Source: CBDDFV01 sp965227335
Lineage (GTDB): Bacteria > Planctomycetota > Phycisphaerae > Phycisphaerales > SM1A02
Direction: 5' to 3'
Assembly (NCBI GenBank): GCA_965227335.1
Contig: CBDDFV010000001.1
Coordinates: 310,001 to 374,000 of the forward strand
Length of the DNA stretch: 64,000 bases
A program made the translations under genes and the position numbers. Numbering within the stretch: position 1 is the first letter of the stretch; each line of letters begins with the position of its first letter. Under the pieces are notes generated by a model that ran no database searches, had not been told where the DNA came from, and was given only the letters and a program-made list of their open reading frames with translations. This document shows positions 41,631 to 50,594 of the stretch, piece after piece.

Positions 41631-42425
41631 ATGCAGGCGTACCTCGATCTCCTCCGCGACGTGCTTGACCACGGCGTCGACAAGGCCGACCGCACCGGCG
41701 TCGGCGCGCGATCCGTCTTCGGACGACAGCTCCGCTTCGACCTCGCCGACGGCTTCCCGCTCGTCACCACGAAGAAGCTGCACCTCAAGTCGATCGTCTA
41801 CGAACTCCTCTGGTTTCTGCGTGGCGACACCAACGTCCGCTGGCTCCAGGAACGAGGCGTGTCCATCTGGGACGAATGGGCCGACGAGTCCGGCGACCTC
41901 GGTCCCGTCTACGGACGCCAGTGGCGGGCGTGGCCCGCGCCGGACGGCGGAACGATCGACCAGCTCGCGAACGTCATCGAGCAGATCCGCACGAATCCCG
42001 ACTCACGCCGCATGGTGGTGAGCGCGTGGAACGTCGGCGACCTGCCGCAGATGGCGCTCATGCCCTGCCACGCGCTGTTCCAGTTCTACGTCGCGGACGG
42101 GCGGCTCTCGTGCCAGCTCTACCAGCGGTCGGCGGACCTCTTCCTCGGCGTGCCGTTCAACATCGCAAGCTACGCCCTGCTCACCCACATGATCGCGCAC
42201 GTCTGCGATCTTGAACCGGGCGACTTCGTCCACACGTTCGGCGACGTGCACATCTACGCGAACCACATGGAGCAGGTGCAGGAGCAGCTCGGCCGCTCGC
42301 CGCGGGCGCTCCCGACGCTGCGGCTTAATCCCGAGGTGCGCGACGTCTTCGCGTTCGACTACGAGGACATCGCGATCGAGTCGTACGATCCGCACCCGCG
42401 GATCGCGGCGCCGGTGGCGGTGTGA
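41631..42425 (+). CDS. thyA: Thymidylate synthase
   Basis: 264 residues, identical in length to the E. coli enzyme. It converts dUMP and methylene-tetrahydrofolate to dTMP and dihydrofolate. Signatures: [48 protein letters not shown], the catalytic Cys146 in [32 protein letters not shown], and [10 protein letters not shown]. There is no Shine-Dalgarno; TATCAT (41619-41624) ends 6 nt before ATG 41631. folA follows 27 bp later to recycle the dihydrofolate. It functions with dcd (9010), which supplies dUMP precursors. Confidence 0.97.
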   Translation: MQAYLDLLRDVLDHGVDKADRTGVGARSVFGRQLRFDLADGFPLVTTKKLHLKSIVYELLWFLRGDTNVRWLQERGVSIWDEWADESGDLGPVYGRQWRAWPAPDGGTIDQLANVIEQIRTNPDSRRMVVSAWNVGDLPQMALMPCHALFQFYVADGRLSCQLYQRSADLFLGVPFNIASYALLTHMIAHVCDLEPGDFVHTFGDVHIYANHMEQVQEQLGRSPRALPTLRLNPEVRDVFAFDYEDIAIESYDPHPRIAAPVAV

Positions 42426-42452
42426 GCCGGCCCTTTCAATGATGCCAGCGCC

Positions 42453-42971
42453 ATGATCCCCGAGTCGACCATCACCATGATCGCGGCGGCGTCGCTGAAC
42501 GACGTCCTCGGACGCGACGGCGATCTTCCCTGGCGGATGCCGTCCGACCTCCGCCGGTTCAAGGCCCGGACGTCCGGCCACCCGATCATCATGGGCCGCG
42601 TCACCTACGACACGCTCGACGAACCGCTCCCGAACCGCACGAACATCGTGGTGACGCGGCAGGACGACTGGTCATCCCCCGGCGCGCTCCGCGCCGCGTC
42701 GCTGAAGCAGGCGATCGTGATGGCGACCGAGTCCCCCGGGGCGGAAGAGATCTTCATCGCCGGCGGCGCGAAGATCTACGCCCTCGCCCACGACCTCGCT
42801 CATCGCGTCGAACTTACCCGCGTACACGTCGACGTCGAGGGGGACACGTTCTGGCCCGCGCTGGATCCTGGCGTGTGGCGGCTCGTCTCGAACGATCCGC
42901 TGGATCCGCACGAGCGCGATCAGGCGCCCGCGACGCTGGAGATCTGGGAGCGCGTCGGCGCCGACGCGTGA
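42453..42971 (+). CDS. folA: Dihydrofolate reductase
   Basis: 172 residues. It reduces dihydrofolate to tetrahydrofolate with NADPH. Conserved segments: ITMIAAASLNDVLGRDGDLP, then PWRMPSDLRRFKARTSGHPI (the P-W and the catalytic acid of the Met-Pro-x-Asp segment), IMGRVTYDTL, LPNRTNIVVTR, and IFIAGGAKIYALA (cofactor site). Length and motif order are normal. It forms the usual thyA-folA pair. Confidence 0.95.
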   Translation: MIPESTITMIAAASLNDVLGRDGDLPWRMPSDLRRFKARTSGHPIIMGRVTYDTLDEPLPNRTNIVVTRQDDWSSPGALRAASLKQAIVMATESPGAEEIFIAGGAKIYALAHDLAHRVELTRVHVDVEGDTFWPALDPGVWRLVSNDPLDPHERDQAPATLEIWERVGADA

Positions 42972-42972
42972 G

Positions 42973-44163
42973 TCACTCCGTCCAGGCGGCGAGCAGCGTG
43001 CTGAGATCGCCCGGCCCGACGAAGTCGTTGCCGGTCAGGTCTTCGGGACAGTCGGGGCAGGGGCCCCACGATGCGAGCAGCAACGCCAGATCCGTTGCGT
43101 CGACGGACCCGTCGCCGTTGAGGTCGGCGTCCGGCGGCGTGCGGAACCAGCCGCGGGCGTAGGGACTGCTCAGCATGAAATTGAGCAGCAGCGTCCCAAC
43201 CTTCTCGCGTCCGGACGGCGCGGGGTGCGTGCCGTCGTTGGCGAAGTCCCCGCATTCCCAGATCAGTCCGTCCGCGCGAGGTGTGAGGCCGTCCGCCCAG
43301 AGGTACGGACCCCAGCCGATCCACGGCGCGGCGTCGCCGACCGCGAGATCCCCGGCCCGCTCGTCCACGCCGCCGCCCGACATCTGGTTGATCTGCGCCT
43401 CGATCACCCACTTCACGCCGAACCCGGCCTCGTAGGCGTACGGCTCCGGATTGAGCGGCGTGTCCGCGTAGCCCGCGTAGATACGGCTCGAGAAGAAGGC
43501 GACGCGCACATTGGGATAGCGGGTCTTCACCGCCCGCGCGATCGCACCCATGTCCTCGAGCAGCGTCCAGGCGTCCGCGTTCGCGTCAGGCAGACTGACG
43601 GTCGGCGCCGAATGCGCGACCTTGATCCACACCGCCTGCACCTGGGCTTCGCTCAGGCCGAGGGGCGTCAACTCGTCGTCGCGCACCCGGTCGTAATTCG
43701 GCGACTCGGGATCGTCCCACTTGTCCGCCGTCTGGCCGCCCGCCGCGCCGTCGATGAGGACGAGCGACGACTGATTCACCGCCGGGTGCGCCGCCGCCTG
43801 TCCCATGAAGGTGTACGGCGCACACTCGCCCTGCGGGTTCTCGCTGCAGAACTCCTGCGTCGTGTTCGACATGCCGATCGAGAGCAGGACGTAGTGGCCC
43901 GCCGGGTCCGGCGTCCCGTCCGCCCCCCGCGGAATGACGCCCGCGGCGGCGGCCAGCCCCTGCTGATGATGCGCGAGCGGCGGCAGGTTCGACTGATTCG
44001 GGTAGAGCCCGCCCTCGAAGACATCGAGATAGAGGCCCTCGGTCAACTCGGAGATCGGCGTCAACCCGACCGAGGTCTGGTCGCAGTCGGCGGCGAACGA
44101 CGCGAGCGTGATCGCACTCGACGCCAGCATCGCGACCGCGTGCGCGGCGGTTCTCATCTTCAT
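42973..44163 (-). CDS. Secreted SGNH-like esterase with dockerin-like tail
   Basis: 396 residues from ATG 44163 (GTG 44166 possible), with AAGGG upstream. The signal peptide runs to about residue 24 (MKMRTAAHAVAMLASSAITL, then ASFAAD). The catalytic part looks like the SGNH hydrolase fold: YVLLSIGMSNTTQEF (block I Ser), LVLIDGAAGGQTADKWDD, and NDGTHPAPSGREKVG, whose Asp-x-x-His supplies block V. The C-terminal 55 residues carry two EF-hand/dockerin-like repeats, DLNGDGSVDATDLALLLASW and DLTGNDFVGPGDLSTLLAAW, with a Cys pair between. It is probably an extracellular carbohydrate esterase. The stop abuts the folA stop (convergent). Confidence 0.82.
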   Translation of the reverse strand: MKMRTAAHAVAMLASSAITLASFAADCDQTSVGLTPISELTEGLYLDVFEGGLYPNQSNLPPLAHHQQGLAAAAGVIPRGADGTPDPAGHYVLLSIGMSNTTQEFCSENPQGECAPYTFMGQAAAHPAVNQSSLVLIDGAAGGQTADKWDDPESPNYDRVRDDELTPLGLSEAQVQAVWIKVAHSAPTVSLPDANADAWTLLEDMGAIARAVKTRYPNVRVAFFSSRIYAGYADTPLNPEPYAYEAGFGVKWVIEAQINQMSGGGVDERAGDLAVGDAAPWIGWGPYLWADGLTPRADGLIWECGDFANDGTHPAPSGREKVGTLLLNFMLSSPYARGWFRTPPDADLNGDGSVDATDLALLLASWGPCPDCPEDLTGNDFVGPGDLSTLLAAWTE

Positions 44164-44272
44164 CACATGTCGCCCTTCGAAACAGAGTCACAGCATCCCC
44201 GCCGCGAACGAGACGCGGCGTCCCGATCGTCATACGACCCCGGCGCCGCGGTCATCCCCGGAAAATCACGGG

Positions 44273-47002
44273 TCACCCCGCCCCCTCCAGCCGGTCAATC
44301 GCCTCCAGCCGCTTCTGGTGAATCGGGCGGTCCGGCTCGATCAGCGTCAACGCGCGCACGTGCGTGCGGGCCTTGCTGAAGTCGCGACGTTCGAGCGCAA
44401 TCGCAGCCGCGACCTCCCGGTTCGCGGCGTGGTACGGGTTGATGTTCACCGCCCGCAACGCCTTCATGTAGGCGCGATCGAGATCGCCCGCCGCGCGATA
44501 GAGCTTCGCCAGCTCCACCGCGTACACCGGCGTCTTCTCCTCGACCGCGTCGAGCGCTTCGAGATGCTCGATCGCCTGCGACGGATCGTCCCGGTCGAGG
44601 TAGTAGCGGGCGAACCAGCGGTGGGGGAAGGGGTCGACGGGTCGGAGCGCGGCGTACTCGTTGAGGCCCGCGATGATCGCGTCGTCCGGCGCCGCGCGAA
44701 CGATCATCCGCTCCAGTTCGAGTCGCAGCAGGTCCGCGTGGTCGGGATACGTTTCACGCCATTCGGCGAGCGTGGCGTCGTCGATATCGACGGGCGGGCG
44801 GACGAGTTCCGGCCAGTCGCCGCCGCGAAAGTCGCGTTTTCGATCGCTGACCGGCTGGCCGATCCGCTCCGCCATGCGTTTCGTGATCGCGTCGAGCCGC
44901 GCCTGCTGCGACGCGGCCATGACGACCGCGAGGTCCGGGTTCGCCCAGCGCAGTTCGTCGACGAGCTCCTCGAGCGGCGGTTCATCGGACAGGCCCCAGG
45001 AATCGACCTGGGCGCCCGCCCATTCGAGGAACGCCTGGTAGAAGGCCTCGCGTTCGACGCCGAGGGCGTTCCGGAACGCGTGCGGATCGCGGATGCCCTG
45101 CGCGTACTGATCGAGCAGCCGCACCAGCGCGGATTCGCCGAACCGCTCGTCCATGAACTCGACCATCCAGTGACCCTGGGCGTACGCCTGCCCCCGATCG
45201 CCCGGCCGCTGCGGACGCACGAACGCCCAGTTGATCTCGTCGAGGTCGAAGAGGCGGTCCTCGTGGTACGCGCGGGCGAGCATGACGCAGCGGTCGTAAG
45301 AGCGCGGCGCCAGCTCCATCGACACCGCGGCGGCCTCGGTCAGCCAGTGCGGAATCCGGTTGCGGGTCTGGGCCAGCGTGACGGTGTGCGTGAACTCGTG
45401 GCGAATCACGCGCGGCCAGTCGAAGGCGCCGAGGTGTTTCCGACGCGAGCCCTCGCGCGGCACCTCCATCGCGATCACCGGACCCGTGCACGCCGCGATC
45501 GTGTGAATGAACGGCATCCCCGTGATCCGGACGCCGAACCGCTGGTGATCGGGCAGGACCTCGATCGTCGTCTTGATCGGCGGTTCGAAGTCGAAGCGCG
45601 ACGTCACGATCTCGTACATCGCTTCGAGTTCGGCGGGCATGAGGGCGATGAGCGCCTCGTCCTCGCCCGGCTTGTGGCGAATGCGGAAGTGCTCGGTCTC
45701 GATCACCTCGTAGTTCGCGAGTTCTTCGAGCAGATACAGACTGTTGCCCGCCCGCACGTTGAAACGGTCGAGTTCGACGGCCCGCTCCAGCGCGTCGAGG
45801 GCGCGGCTGTCGCGTCCGGACTGCAGTTCCATCAGGCCGAGTTCGATCAGCGGCGGCGGCCACGCGGGCTGGCGACGGATCGCTTCGCCCAGCATGTCCG
45901 CCGCGGCTTCGTACTGCCGGTTGAACGACAGGTGGCGGCCCACGGTGAAGTAGGCGAGCGGACTGCCGGGCAGGATCTCGTCGAACCGCGCGAGGGCCGC
46001 GTCGCGGGCGTCGTCGTCGTACCGCAGCGCATGGCCCGCCGCGATCAGGGCGTAGAGCTTCGGCAGCCGCGGCCAACGCTCGGTCAGGGGCTCGAGCGTG
46101 TCGAGGGCCAGATCGGGATCATCCTGCACGAGGGCGGCTTCGGCCTGCAGGAGCGCCGCGAGGGGATGGGCGGAGCTGATTCGATTGAGCCGGTTCGCGG
46201 CGACTTCGGCGGAATCGAAGTCGAAGGAGTCGACGGCGATGCGGCCGAGCAGGTACCACGCCTCGCTGCAACGCGGGTTGAGGGCGAGGGTCTCATGGAG
46301 GGCGGTGACGGCTTCGCTCTTCTTGCTCTTCTCGAAGAGCAGACGCGCTTCCGCGAGCTTCGCCGGCCAGTGGAGCCGGTCGATCTCCTGGTGAGCGCGG
46401 CCGAGCAGACGCATCATCGCCTGGTAGTCCCGGGCAGGCTGCCCTTCGATCCGCGCACGCACCAGCAACGCCTCGACCCCGTTCACGAGATCCGCGGGAT
46501 CGTCGATCGTCTCCCGCAGCATGCCGGCGATTGGCTCCTCCGCCGCGTCGAGCGCGGCGTCGTACCGGGCGAGCGATTCCAACGCCTGCGCACGAATCCG
46601 AGACGCGACGGGCGTCTGCGCACCGACCAGCGCATTCAGCGCGGCGTCGAAGTACCCGGCCTCCCGAGCCGCCTCCGCCCGCAGCACCGGATCGGTCTCC
46701 GGGTTGGTGAGCGACGGATCGTCCAGCCGCCAGTCGATGAGCGCGGCGAGCGCACGGTCGTTCACATCCACCAGGTCGCGATCGTCCCACACGCCGTGAA
46801 AGACGCGTCCGGTCCGAGCCTCGGCGGGCGTGAGCCAGTCCGCCTGAAGATAGTTCGAGGCCGCTTCGTTGAGACGGATGTCCGTCGGCACGAGCGCACG
46901 GGGCGGCGCCTGACCGAGGACGGGGGCCGCGAGTCCGAGAACGGTGAACGCGACGAACGCGACGAACGCGGCGAGGGAGGGGATCCGGGTGATCGTGACC
47001 AT
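44273..47002 (-). CDS. Large exported TPR metallopeptidase (gluzincin, peptidase-MA-like)
   Basis: 909 residues from ATG 47002, chosen for a perfect GGAGG at -8; the open frame upstream to 47221 overlaps the divergent cdo gene. Signal peptide (IPSLAAFVAFVAFTVLGLAA, then PVLGQA). TPR repeats occupy about residues 60-400 (ACSEAWYLL-like CSEAWYLLGRIAVDSFDFDS; FTVGRHLSFNRQYEAAADML) and the C-terminal 120 residues. Between them lies an intact zinc site, RHEFTHTVTLAQTR (HExxH), followed by RIPHWLTEAAAVSMEL with the third-ligand Glu. It should be an active periplasmic peptidase of the peptidase-MA family. The partial gene at 1-993 has the same fold without HExxH. Substrate unknown. Confidence 0.88.
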   Translation of the reverse strand: MVTITRIPSLAAFVAFVAFTVLGLAAPVLGQAPPRALVPTDIRLNEAASNYLQADWLTPAEARTGRVFHGVWDDRDLVDVNDRALAALIDWRLDDPSLTNPETDPVLRAEAAREAGYFDAALNALVGAQTPVASRIRAQALESLARYDAALDAAEEPIAGMLRETIDDPADLVNGVEALLVRARIEGQPARDYQAMMRLLGRAHQEIDRLHWPAKLAEARLLFEKSKKSEAVTALHETLALNPRCSEAWYLLGRIAVDSFDFDSAEVAANRLNRISSAHPLAALLQAEAALVQDDPDLALDTLEPLTERWPRLPKLYALIAAGHALRYDDDARDAALARFDEILPGSPLAYFTVGRHLSFNRQYEAAADMLGEAIRRQPAWPPPLIELGLMELQSGRDSRALDALERAVELDRFNVRAGNSLYLLEELANYEVIETEHFRIRHKPGEDEALIALMPAELEAMYEIVTSRFDFEPPIKTTIEVLPDHQRFGVRITGMPFIHTIAACTGPVIAMEVPREGSRRKHLGAFDWPRVIRHEFTHTVTLAQTRNRIPHWLTEAAAVSMELAPRSYDRCVMLARAYHEDRLFDLDEINWAFVRPQRPGDRGQAYAQGHWMVEFMDERFGESALVRLLDQYAQGIRDPHAFRNALGVEREAFYQAFLEWAGAQVDSWGLSDEPPLEELVDELRWANPDLAVVMAASQQARLDAITKRMAERIGQPVSDRKRDFRGGDWPELVRPPVDIDDATLAEWRETYPDHADLLRLELERMIVRAAPDDAIIAGLNEYAALRPVDPFPHRWFARYYLDRDDPSQAIEHLEALDAVEEKTPVYAVELAKLYRAAGDLDRAYMKALRAVNINPYHAANREVAAAIALERRDFSKARTHVRALTLIEPDRPIHQKRLEAIDRLEGAG

Positions 47003-47128
47003 GACGCCTCCGGGCGGGGGAAGGAGATGGCGGTCCAGGGGCGGGCCATCCGCGAATGAAGGGCGGGGCGTCCGCCCTTGTCTTACCGGAAACCGTGCAC
47101 GGCGCGGCGGTTGGATCGCCGTCGGGAC

Positions 47129-47157
47129 ATGACGGCGGCCGATTCGAGTCGTACACT
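47129..47157 (+). promoter_or_regulatory. Candidate cysteine dioxygenase promoter
   Basis: ATGACG (47129-47134), a 17-bp spacer, and TACACT (47152-47157). Unlike many genes here, it leaves a leader of about 38 nt containing a GGGAG Shine-Dalgarno before ATG 47202. Confidence 0.45.
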
Positions 47158-47201
47158 TGTGATGAACATTGTAGAACCGCACGCCAGCGGGAGACTTCGC
47201 G

Positions 47202-47759
47202 ATGCAGAACGAGTCACTCAAGCGGCTTGGCCAGTACCTTCGTCAGCTCGACCACAAGGCCGAACTGGACGAGCTTCAGGCCCTCCTGGAGGGTCTGACG
47301 GCGTCGCGCGCCGACTTCGGCGCCGCGTGTGCGTTCAACGATGAGCACTACCAGCGGAACACGATCGCCAAGACCCACTGGTACGAGCTGGTGCTTCTCT
47401 GCTGGAAGCCCGGACAGGCCACCCCGATCCACGACCACAAGGGGTCGGCGTGTGCGTTCCGGGTGATTGAGGGCGTCGCGACGGAACGTCGTTTCGATCT
47501 CGAGCACGGCGGGGTCCTGACGCCCGCGGGTGAGAGCCGCATGCCGTCCGGTCACGTCTGCGCGGCGGAGGACGCCGACATCCATCTCGTCATCAACGAG
47601 GGCGATGTGGATCTGATCACGCTCCACATCTATTCACCGTCGCTCGACAAGTACAACGTGTACGACCACGAGCAGGTGGTCGGGGCGGTGCGGATGGAGC
47701 TGTTCAGCGTCCCGCTGACAGTGAAGGCGGGGGATCCGGCGCTGGACTGGGTGATCTGA
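47202..47759 (+). CDS. cdo: Cysteine dioxygenase
   Basis: 185 residues, a cupin-fold mononuclear iron enzyme oxidising L-cysteine to cysteine sulfinate. The first cupin motif TPIHDHKGSACAFRVIEG supplies His77 and His79, and the third ligand is His127 in DADIHLVIN. LHIYSP with its Tyr is the conserved end of the active site. The rest of the fold (THWYELVLLCWKPGQ) matches bacterial type I CDO. The length is typical of bacterial forms. No taurine-pathway genes are adjacent. The next frame is a VapC remnant starting 7 bp after the stop. Confidence 0.92.
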   Translation: MQNESLKRLGQYLRQLDHKAELDELQALLEGLTASRADFGAACAFNDEHYQRNTIAKTHWYELVLLCWKPGQATPIHDHKGSACAFRVIEGVATERRFDLEHGGVLTPAGESRMPSGHVCAAEDADIHLVINEGDVDLITLHIYSPSLDKYNVYDHEQVVGAVRMELFSVPLTVKAGDPALDWVI

Positions 47760-47766
47760 CCCCCCG

Positions 47767-48162
47767 ATGCAGTGCGCCGAGTGCGGGTATGACCTGCGCA
47801 CGGGCGCGATCACGAGTTCGGTGTTCTGGAACGAGGTGCGGAACGTGCTCGTCGTCGCGGAACGGCGCGGCCGACTCGACCCCGAGCAGTCACATCGCTC
47901 TTTGGTGAGCCTGCGCCGCTTCCACATCGCGGTCGTCGAGAGCGACGATGCAGTGATCCTCAGCCTGGCCCGGACGCACGGGGTGATCGCGCACGACGCG
48001 TCGTACCTGGCGCTGGCGGTGCGTCTGGGGCAACCGCTCGCGACGCTCGACCGAAAGCTCGCGCAGATCGCGATGCGGGCCGGCGCCGCCGCTGGTCCGT
48101 TCCCTGACCGCGGCGCCCATGAAATGACAGCGAGACGGCCCGTGAGAACCGTCTCGCCGTGA
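47767..48162 (+). pseudogene. Truncated VapC-type PIN toxin fused to a zinc-ribbon start
   Basis: 131 residues. The first 11 (MQCAECGYDLR) are the opening of a planctomycete zinc-ribbon protein. From residue 15 the sequence is the middle and end of a VapC PIN domain (SSVFWNEVRNVLVVAERRGR, VESDDAVILSLARTHGVIAH, DASYLALAVRLGQPLATLDR, KLAQIA). The N-terminal PIN strand with the first catalytic Asp is missing, so ribonuclease activity is unlikely. No antitoxin gene precedes it. It reads as a deletion fusion between two unrelated genes. A long inverted repeat overlaps its 3' end. Confidence 0.75.
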
Positions 48163-48170
48163 ACTGTCAT
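48124..48170. repeat. Two-part inverted repeat at the VapC remnant's end
   Basis: ATGACAG-CGAGACGG (48124-48138) pairs with CCGTCTCG (48149-48156) and CTGTCAT (48164-48170), with a 10-nt loop and a 7-nt bulge. It might be a transcript end for the cdo region or a scar at a rearrangement boundary. Confidence 0.5.
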
Positions 48171-48228
48171 CGTCGCCCGGTGCGTCGCGATCACCCGAGG
48201 GTGATCACGCGTCGAATCGCAGCGGGAT

Positions 48229-49266
48229 TCAGCCCCACGCGGCGAGCAGGAGGGCCAGGTCGGCGGCGTCGACGAAGCCGTCCATGTCGAGGTCCTCGGG
48301 GCAGCCGCCGCAGTCGCCCCACGCCGCGAGAAGCAATGCGAGGTCCGCGGCGTCGACGACGCCGTCGTTGTTGAGGTCCTCGGGCTCCGGGAACGGCTCG
48401 TCCACGATGATCACGTCGACCGCGAGTTGGGCGCCGTTGGCGAGACCGAGCTTCACCGCGAGGTTCTCCTTCGTGTAGTACGACGGAAAGTCGCCCGCCA
48501 TCGGCTCCACGAAGTTGAGCGATGTCACCATCAGCGGGAGCAGACCCTGCGTCAGCGAGACCTGCAGGTACTCGCGGATGGCGGGGTCGTCGACGTTCAG
48601 TTCGAAGGTGACCGTGCTGTCCTGCGGCACCACGTCGCCCGGCGTCAGACCGTCGACCGTGCCGATCGCCCACGGGACGGGATCGAACTGCTCGACCACG
48701 CTCGTCGAGACGTCGATCAGCATGCCTTCGCCGTCGAAGCTCGCGGCGTGCGCCGTCTTGATGTTCTGTCCGATCGGATCGCCCGGCACGTACGGACCCG
48801 TCTCGCCGAACGCGAACGCGTTGAAGCCGTAGCGGAACCCCACGCCCCAGATCTCGAACGGCTGACCCGGATCGGCGTCCTCGACGTACTGGGGATCCTT
48901 CGGATCGATGAACGCCGTCCACGGATCGAGCGTCGGGTCGTAGAAGACCTCGGCGCTGTTCTCCGTCTGGATCGTCACGGTGACGCTCTGGATGTCGTAC
49001 AGGAACGGCGGCAGTCCGGTCGGCACCTGGTCCGACGTGTCGAACGCGATGTAGAACTGCGCATCCCGGTTGTCGAAGCCGGGATCGGTGAACGAGCCGA
49101 ACGTCGAGGCGTTCGCCCGCGAGCCCGGCGTCGGGTTGAAGGGATAGTTCCAGCGGTCGAACGTCGGGAGGTCGAAGCTCGCGGCGATCGGGAAGTCCGC
49201 CAGCGACGAGCCGGAGATGATCAGCCCGGCCGAGAGACCGGCGAACAGATGAAACGTGCGGGACAT
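48229..49266 (-). CDS. Exported dockerin-tailed protein under a Fur-like box
   Basis: 345 residues from ATG 49266. Signal peptide (MSRTFHLFAGLSAGLIISGS, then SLADF). The body (residues 25-280) is beta-rich with no recognised domain: YDIQSVTVTIQTENSAEVFY, FEIWGVGFRYGFNAFAFGET, TVTFELNVDDPAIREYLQVS. The tail holds two dockerin/EF-hand-like repeats, DLNNDGVVDAADLALLLAAW and DLDMDGFVDAADLALLLAAW, separated by GDCGGCPE. A promoter with a Fur-like palindrome lies upstream (49320-49374), identical to the one before feoA. It is therefore likely induced by iron starvation and may take part in surface iron or metal handling. That role is inference; no heme- or siderophore-binding motif was seen. Confidence 0.8.
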   Translation of the reverse strand: MSRTFHLFAGLSAGLIISGSSLADFPIAASFDLPTFDRWNYPFNPTPGSRANASTFGSFTDPGFDNRDAQFYIAFDTSDQVPTGLPPFLYDIQSVTVTIQTENSAEVFYDPTLDPWTAFIDPKDPQYVEDADPGQPFEIWGVGFRYGFNAFAFGETGPYVPGDPIGQNIKTAHAASFDGEGMLIDVSTSVVEQFDPVPWAIGTVDGLTPGDVVPQDSTVTFELNVDDPAIREYLQVSLTQGLLPLMVTSLNFVEPMAGDFPSYYTKENLAVKLGLANGAQLAVDVIIVDEPFPEPEDLNNDGVVDAADLALLLAAWGDCGGCPEDLDMDGFVDAADLALLLAAWG

Positions 49267-49319
49267 GATGGGGGATCTCTCTCTGGAGGGAGGAATCGGG
49301 AGGCGACCATCTGGTCGGT

Positions 49320-49338
49320 ATTGAGACTGATTCTCAAT
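49320..49338. promoter_or_regulatory. Fur-box-like palindrome (copy 1)
   Basis: ATTGAGACTGATTCTCAAT: ATTGAGA/TCTCAAT arms around CTGAT, close to the TGAGAATNATTCTCA form of Fur sites. It sits 54 bp before the start of the dockerin-tailed gene and 6 bp downstream of its -10 box. The same 19 bp occur at 52873-52891. Confidence 0.75.
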
Positions 49339-49344
49339 TGCAGG

Positions 49345-49374
49345 AGCGTAGCCGGGAGAGGGCCGGCGGGTCAA
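49345..49374 (-). promoter_or_regulatory. Promoter of the dockerin-tailed gene
   Basis: On the minus strand TTGACC (49374-49369), an 18-bp spacer, TACGCT (49350-49345). The Fur-like box begins 6 bp downstream, the arrangement expected for repression at the transcription start. Confidence 0.55.
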
Positions 49375-49544
49375 GCGGGATCGCGGGCCCGGATCGGGTC
49401 GGATTCTCGGCGGTTCGGCCCGGGGTGGCGTTGCACGCGAGGCGGGGCTATTGAATACTCGGGGGTCGCCGCCGGGGTCGCGTGCCGTCGGCGGCGATCC
49501 AGACACGCCCAGCGCCGCCCGATCGACCGGGCGGGGAGGATTTG

Positions 49545-50561
49545 ATGGCCGGAACCGAACTCGCCCAGATCGAAGCCGCCGCCGCTCAGTTCGCCGAGGA
49601 CTACCAGGCGACGAAGACCCAGATCGGGAAGGCCGTGGTCGGACACGAAGAGATCGTGGACGGCGTGCTCACCTGCCTCTTCGCGGGCGGCCACTGTCTG
49701 CTCGAGGGCGTTCCCGGCCTCGGCAAGACGCTGCTGATCCGCTCGCTGTCCGAAGCCCTGCACCTGCAGTTCTCCCGGATCCAGTTCACGCCCGACCTCA
49801 TGCCCGCGGACATCACGGGCACGACGATCGTGGTCGAGACCGAGCACGGACGCGACTTCCAGTTCCGCAAGGGACCGCTGTTCGCCCAGATCGTCCTCGC
49901 CGACGAGATCAACCGGGCGACGCCGAAGACGCAGTCGTCCCTTCTGGAAGCGATGCAGGAGAAGTCCGTCACCGTGGGCGGGGAGACGTACATCCTCGAC
50001 AAGCCCTTCTTTGTCATGGCGACACAGAACCCGATCGAGCAGGAAGGCACGTACCCGCTGCCCGAGGCGCAGCTGGACCGCTTCTTCTACAAGCTCCAGG
50101 TCGGCTACTCGACGCGGGACGAACTCTCGGAGATCCTGAACCGGACGACCGCGGGATATCACTCCGACATCCAGCGGGTGATCGACGGGCCGAGGATCAT
50201 GGAGCACCAGACGCTGGTGCGTCAGGTCGTGGTGTCGCCGCGCGTGCAGGATTATGCGGTTCGTCTGGTGCTGGCGACGCATCCGGAGGGCGACCTCGCG
50301 ACGCCGATGGTGAACAAGTACCTGCGGTTCGGCGCGAGTCCCCGGGCGGCCCAGGCGCTGACCCTGGCCGGCAAGGTGCACGCCCTGCTCGACGGTCGCT
50401 CCAGCGTCGGCGTCGAGGACGTGCGTCGGGCCGTTCTGCCCGCCATGCGTCACCGCTGCCTGCTCAACTTCGAAGGTGAAGCCGAAGGCATGACCACCGA
50501 CGAGGTGCTGCAGAACATCATCGAGACGCTGCCGAGCGAGGTCCCGATGTCCGCCGCGTGA
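49545..50561 (+). CDS. MoxR-family AAA+ ATPase
   Basis: 338 residues from ATG 49545 with GGGGAGGA upstream. AAA_3/MoxR features: Walker A EGVPGLGKT (about residues 61-69), LQFSRIQFTPDLMPADITGT, Walker B ILADEINRATPKTQSSLLEA, MATQNPIEQEGTYPLPEAQL, then DRFFYK (sensor and arginine-finger region), and the C-terminal lid with GASPRAAQALTLAGKVHAL. MoxR ATPases are chaperone-like partners of von Willebrand-domain proteins; here a BatA-like vWA protein follows 33 bp downstream. The DUF58 gene that commonly sits between them is absent. Confidence 0.93.
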   Translation: MAGTELAQIEAAAAQFAEDYQATKTQIGKAVVGHEEIVDGVLTCLFAGGHCLLEGVPGLGKTLLIRSLSEALHLQFSRIQFTPDLMPADITGTTIVVETEHGRDFQFRKGPLFAQIVLADEINRATPKTQSSLLEAMQEKSVTVGGETYILDKPFFVMATQNPIEQEGTYPLPEAQLDRFFYKLQVGYSTRDELSEILNRTTAGYHSDIQRVIDGPRIMEHQTLVRQVVVSPRVQDYAVRLVLATHPEGDLATPMVNKYLRFGASPRAAQALTLAGKVHALLDGRSSVGVEDVRRAVLPAMRHRCLLNFEGEAEGMTTDEVLQNIIETLPSEVPMSAA

Positions 50562-50594
50562 TCGCGCGGCGTGTCGTCGCCGTAGAATCCCCGC

